Part shown: piece by piece, positions 59,901 to 64,000 of the stretch
How positions within the stretch are numbered: the stretch's first letter is position 1
How the letters are laid out: the number at the start of each line of letters is the position of its first letter
Assembly: GCA_011033025.1 (NCBI GenBank)
Contig: WFMF01000025.1
Location: forward strand, 359,018 to 423,017
DNA from: Beroe forskalii
Lineage: Eukaryota > Ctenophora > Nuda > Beroida > Beroidae
Length of the DNA stretch: 64,000 bases
Direction: 5' to 3'
Made by a program: the position numbers and the translations under genes
Notes under the pieces: generated by a model
What the model saw: the letters and a program-made list of their open reading frames with translations, nothing else
The model's database searches: none
What the model was told of the DNA's origin: nothing

Positions 59901-62900
59901 CGTTGAAATGATTGACTATTTCGTATTATTCTTATCTAGCTCTATGCTCAAGTGACATGAGTGGTAGCGCATGACAAACCCCCTGATACGCTCACTGAGG
60001 AATCTGCCTAAGATCTGGTAGGTGGGAGGCCTCTGCCACTATTCCCGCCATTACCCGAGGTGTAGGGGTGGGTAGTCATGACGGCGTGAATATGGTCAGT
60101 AACCACGAGAACCGGACACGGGCCAGCGACACCATCATCAACAGGATCCAGTCACCACGGAAACAGGGCATTGTGGTGGTCGCCACGCAACCCAGTCCCG
60201 ACCTCAGGTACAAGAGTAAGGAGCCACCCAACTCAGATATAGAGGACATCCATGACGTGACACTGCTACTCCCGCCCATAGACCAGCACAGCAGTGCTAA
60301 GAAACTGGATCAAGTGGTGGATCAACAAACCAGCAGGTACTATAAAAGCAGGTACTTTAAGCTCTGTATTCTGTGTAGGGGTATAATGACAGGGTACAAT
60401 AGAAAGGTTGCTCAGGCTGGGAATTCGGAGGAGGCAGCAACTCCATACGATTACGTCTATAATAGTTGGACAGAATGAATGAAGAAATGATTCCACATGA
60501 CTAACACGTAACTAACAAAATATGATGATATTCTAGATGTCTAGATGCATGTCAGTAACATTCAGTTCCTCAGTTTGCCGAGACAGGCAGAGCGACAGAG
60601 ACGGCACACCATCTGTACGACACAATCCAACGGAGTTCTCCAGCTGGTTAGAGACAGAGTCAGAGCCAAGTTCGACTTGGATAGGATCGTGACGCTCAAT
60701 TGCTCCGGTATGTGGATTCCCCACTCTTCAGTAACATATTCCAAGCTCGTTTAAATAACAATTGTAACTATTCTGTTAACCAATAAAAAAAACAGTTATT
60801 CGATAATAGGTGGCTTGAAATCAAGTAAGTAGTAAGCCACTTACAGTGGCAGTTCGAACTGCAGTTTTGTGAGCGCGGCTAAATTTTGCACGGCGAACAG
60901 ACATTTAATTGATATGTCTGTACGTCGCGCAAACTCACGCTGCGCACACAAAACTGCAGTTCGAACTGTCACCGTAAAGCTCTTACCTTCCTCTCAGGAG
61001 AGGAGTATCAGATCAGAGTAAAGCAGTTAGTAAAGTACCCTGACACCCTCCTGGGATCAGAGGAGTTAGAGCGGTTCTACTGCCCCGAACTCCAATGTTA
61101 CTTCTTCGACAGGAACCGGCAGTTCTTCGAGCACATCATACAGTTCTACCAGTGCGGCAGACTCAATGTGCCTCATGAGTTCGACTGGGCGGTGGTGGAA
61201 GTGGAGCTTGCTTACTTCAGGATACAGGAAGAAGAGGAGGAGGAGGAAGAGAGGAGGAGGAGGAGAAGGTGGAGAAGGAGGAGGTGGGGGTGGAGTCCTC
61301 TGTGAGAGGGGAGGAGGGGGAGGGGGGCTGCTCCAGATTCAAGAAAAAACTGTACCGCTTCCTCAACAACCCCAAGCACAGCAAAGGAGCGATGCTGTAC
61401 AACTTCGTAGATGTTATCCTAGTCTCCCTAGCACTGTTTATCATGATGCTGGAAACGGACAAGTATCTGGTACAAAATGCAGGGACCAAGAACAAGCTGG
61501 ACTTCCGTGTGATCCGTATGTGTGACAACTTCCTCATGCTATTCTTTACGGTGGATCTGGTGCTGCGGATAGCTTCCTGGCCTTCTCACCAGCAGTGTAG
61601 CTACTTCAAGGATCCTATGAACGTGGTGGACTTAGTCGCCATCAGCCCTTACTATGTCAGCCACATGGCGGAGGCCTCCAACAGGGACGACATGGAAATG
61701 GTGGCAGTGCTCAGGGCAACTCGGCTACTGAGGATGGTCAGGATATTCAGGTAATTTCTTGGGGAATATCGCAATATTATGATAGAAATATTCTGTAGTT
61801 TTGTTCCTTGAACACTTTCCCAAACGTAGATAAAAACAGTCCACAGAAAGACCAATGCTCTTGACACGTTATTCGCGAACCAGTGCATTGTCCATGCCTG
61901 AGCTTTTCATGTAACAGATAACGTATAAATAGTCTTCAGAAATCAGATCACTCGGTCACTCGGCATTTAGGCATTCAGCATGTTTAGAAGCATGATATAT
62001 GCACAAGGTAATTGCTTAGCAGGGATATAGCTTAGGATACATATCCAAGATGGGGTAATCAAATACTTATTATGTCTTCCATTATAACTGTCCATAGTAA
62101 AACGATTAGTGAAGTTAATGAAGGCATGATAGACACTGAGACTAGTTAAACCATGGGTACATGAACAACGAGTGTTTTATAACAAAAGACTACTGACTAT
62201 CAAAAAGGCTGAATCATATCTCGAGATACTTAATATTTATGAACTTAATCTCAGCCATGTTTCACGTGGACTATCTTGTATCTACGTAAATGCCTGATGT
62301 CAACTTAGATTGTAGTTGCGAGAGCCACTATAAAAACGGCCTAACCTAAAGGCTAAGACAGCCCCTAACCTTAAAGACAACACTGAAACCCTCGTGATTT
62401 CAGGTTCGTGCGGCACTCTGAGGAGCTATTCCAGATCATCAGGTTCGTGTACCAGACACGGAACCAGCTGGGTATCATCTACATCTTCTCCAACTTGATC
62501 GTGCTTCTAGTGGGGGCAGTGATGTACTATGCAGAAGGGAGGCCTCAGTTCGAGAGCATCCTGGGGAGTTGCTGGTGGAGTCTGGTAACGCTATTCGCAG
62601 TGGGGTACGGAGACAAGGTACCCCGCACCCTCCAAGGATGTTTAGTGGCATCCGTTGCTGTGGTGGTCGGCATGGTGATCATCACACTGCCCATCACCAT
62701 AGTGGTGGGCAAGTTCGCGGAGTGGCACGGCATCCACAAGACGAAGGAGAAGCGGAGGAGGGGATCTGAGATGAGGAGGGGCGGAGGAAGGAGGGGATCT
62801 CAGAGGGGATCCCGGGGAGCCAGGAGATTATTTTACTGACAAAGGAGGAAGGAGGGGATCTCAGAGGGGATCCCGGGGAGCCAGGAGATTATTTTACTGA

Positions 62901-63963
62901 CAAAGGAGGAAGGAGGGGATCCTGGGATGATGCATGAAGCACTACTGTTAGGAGGTCATTTCACGGACATCCGCGTCAAGAAGTGGTGGAATGTCACATC
63001 AATTACTGGCAGTGCTACAGTGGCGGTAGAGTTGGGATCTATGATATCATTGATAATTGAAAGTTGATGTGTTTTGAAGCCTAGTGGAAAGTCACTCTAT
63101 CAGAGTATCATGACCATCTTCATCTGTACTCAAACACTTGGTTCACTCTCCTCAGAACGATGTAGTCCTCAGTTCTCTTCACTGCTTTAATTGATGGCAT
63201 CTCAATGACATATCTTCCCCCCATGTTATGCCAACATGTTACCACGTAAGCGGAGTGTCGGCATATTGATGATAGAACGGGGAGAAAACACGCAGAAGTA
63301 AGATTTAATTGCCGATTTGCCCATTATCCGAGCAGGCTAATGCCGCGCGGTAATTGCACTATAAAAACCATATACCTGAAAGGAGCTGGTAGATGATGAG
63401 CCAGCAACATGTCATGACGATGGTAGCCGGAACCAGGGAGGGAAGCGAGATGATGGCGATGTACAGGAACGCTTGCAAAGGCTTGCCCTGAAAAGCAGTG
63501 CTCATTAATTTCACACTTTCACACACGTATTGTTCCTGAACCCGATTGAACGCTGGTCAAAGAACCCGACTGAACGTTGATTTTTGGTGGTTAGTGTTGA
63601 GCGTGATTTCAAAGAAATGTTACCTGGACTTGTATTTTTTGATTTTTTTATACCCGCAATTTTATTTCTATATATTATTGGTTAGGTTTAAATTTTCAGG
63701 AAGATTCACAGTAAAATCTACGCTCTTCTCCATAAAAATCTGGGCATCACATCTTCAATAAAATATCAACGCGTTGTCTTTAAATCAGTTCATACGACAA
63801 TCACAAAGAGTTGAATGGTGCTAACCTGTACTTTAGTGATGATGGCATTGTACCAGCTACAGAGAGATATGGAAGGGAAATAGTCGTACGTTACATCCCA
63901 CATGTAGGGTAGAACAGCCAAGTAGACACTGTACACCCATGCCAATAGCACTGCTATGTATAC
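56909..63963 (-). CDS. Rhodopsin-class GPCR, 3' part (TM4 to C-terminus), truncated by window edge
   Basis: Four minus-strand exons join in phase: 63963-63826, 63487-63376, 58017-57906, 57281-56909 (735 nt, 244 aa and stop). They give TM4 (VYIAVLLAWVYSVYLAVLPY), loop 2 with its Cys (SLCSWYN), TM5 (FLYIAIISLPSLVPATIVMT), a loop 3 (DGAVRSGDLQYAKHRELLD), TM6 (SVLKIVLVFIFCNFAWW, without the usual CWxP Pro) and TM7 (MLVITNSAITPYLYTF, TPxxY in place of NPxxY), then a Pro/Ser-rich tail ending GSDRKS. The 58017 acceptor was chosen because it alone keeps the frame; a stronger-looking acceptor at 58049 breaks it. The 5.4-kb intron 58018-63375 contains a Kv gene on the other strand. TM1-3 lie beyond the right edge. 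Ligand unknown; the receptor is not a close copy of the plus-strand GPCR. Confidence 0.82.
57394..57944. repeat. 36-bp minisatellite overlapping a GPCR splice donor
   Basis: About 15 copies of a 36-bp unit. On the minus strand each contains CTTTGCCTG followed by GTGAGTACT, i.e. the end of the TM6 exon (donor after 57906) plus its donor, and about 30 bases of coding sequence (VLVFIFCNFAW). The array fills the intron downstream of that exon. Some units differ at ctagtact/ctaggact or carry a 2-bp insertion. Confidence 0.9.
58050..60091. other. Intron/intergenic stretch before the nested Kv gene
   Basis: Intron of the minus-strand GPCR and upstream region of the plus-strand Kv gene. It holds tgtcgtgatatgaaatgttg-like short repeats around 58,215-58,275 and 58,620-58,680, with a segment rich in G/C homopolymers between them (58,320-58,620, possibly a small insertion), and a TA-rich tract at 59,347-59,372. 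No further exon was recognised. Confidence 0.4.
60092..62839 (+). CDS. Voltage-gated potassium channel (Shaker-type Kv, possibly a modifier subunit)
   Basis: Plus-strand exons 60092-60336, 60574-60707, 60998-61750, 62404-62839. A variable N-terminus (from MVSNHENRTRASDTIINRIQ) precedes a T1 tetramerisation domain (DRIVTLNCSG, YPDTLLGSEELERFYC, CYFFDRNRQFFEHIIQFYQC). Then come S1 (FVDVILVSLALFIMMLE), S2 (LMLFFTVDLVLRIASWP), S3 (DPMNVVDLVAISPYYV), an Arg-rich S4 (VLRATRLLRMVRIFRFVRHS), S5, the pore (SLVTLFAVGYGDKVP) and S6 (VGMVIITLPITIVVGKF), ending in a basic tail. Two oddities: the filter has Ala where TVGYG normally has Thr, and the S6 PxP is PIT, as in silent/modifier Kv subunits. The T1 and S1 parts are in different frames within exon 3, changing in a GAG/AGG purine tract around 61,225-61,270, so an assembly error or a real frameshift must be considered. 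Exon 1 is the least certain. The gene lies inside a GPCR intron. Confidence 0.85.
60844..60974. mobile_element. Palindromic MITE, 131 bp, in a Kv intron
   Basis: Inverted ends cagtggcagttcgaactgca and the complement ending gaactgtcaccg, flanked by TA on each side (60842-60843 and 60975-60976). An inner stem pairs cagacat with atgtctg. The end bases (CAGT at the left, ACCG at the right) match those of the element at 35447-35610, suggesting the same family type. It lies in the intron 60708-60997. Confidence 0.7.
62783..62904. repeat. 61-bp perfect tandem duplication over the Kv stop codon
   Basis: 62783-62843 is repeated without visible change at 62844-62904, and a partial third copy of the first bases follows. 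The unit contains the last codons and TGA of the Kv gene, so a second copy of the same ending follows the stop. Confidence 0.9.
62905..63375. other. Downstream region of the Kv gene
   Basis: 3' UTR/intergenic sequence of the Kv gene within the GPCR intron. No gene or repeat stands out. Confidence 0.4.
63488..63825. other. GPCR intron
   Basis: Intron between the TM4 and TM5 exons of the minus-strand GPCR. AT-rich, nothing recognisable. Confidence 0.5.
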
Positions 63964-64000
63964 CTAGGGAGTGTTAAGTGTAGATTGGGTGATTGATTGA

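Noticed and set aside
61206-61220. Short intron ending gcttacttcag in the Kv gene to explain the frame change
   Set aside because: It would delete conserved T1 residues (VELAYFR), and no donor gives a realistic intron length.

Overview
The window reads as nuclear DNA of an invertebrate animal. It is AT-rich, its genes are split by GT-AG introns of about 100 bp to several kb, and the products are typical of metazoans: two ABCG/White-type half-transporters, two rhodopsin-like GPCRs and a Shaker-type voltage-gated potassium channel. The exact lineage cannot be fixed by eye. Divergent GPCRs and Kv channels would suit an early-branching marine animal, but that is a guess. I recognised no rRNA, tRNA or CRISPR array, and no retroviral or LTR-type element.

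Layout. 1-5,290: 5' half of an ABCG gene (minus strand), running off the left edge. 8,916-16,948: a complete second ABCG gene (minus, 16 exons, about 714 aa), a tandem paralog with matching exon lengths. 17,000-38,400: a largely non-coding stretch with hAT-like non-autonomous transposons bounded by 8-bp target duplications, satellite blocks of 133 and 143 bp, GC-rich hairpins, a long-TIR MITE, and a few orphan exon candidates. 38,433-48,786: a complete 7-exon GPCR (plus, 447 aa) whose first intron carries a 3.9-kb array of 33-bp repeats. 49,736-50,848: an intronless gene (minus, 370 aa) for an ATP-grasp enzyme of the D-Ala-D-Ala-ligase fold, a candidate horizontal acquisition. 51,670-55,668: a 4-kb array of about 200 copies of a 20-bp unit. 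56,909-63,963: the 3' part of a second GPCR (minus), with a Kv channel gene (plus, 60,092-62,839) nested in its large intron.

The most striking theme is that four intronic minisatellites include a real splice junction in their repeat unit: 42 bp at an ABCG acceptor, 56 bp at an ABCG donor, 33 bp at a GPCR acceptor and 36 bp at a GPCR donor. A fifth (20 bp) begins about ten bases inside an intron. Each array therefore multiplies a splice site and a slice of exon, up to about 117 times. I regard this as the window's best candidate for an undescribed phenomenon.

Functionally the genes suggest membrane transport and excitability/signalling, but nothing shows that the neighbours work together. 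Coordinates come from manual exon reading and may be off by a few bases.
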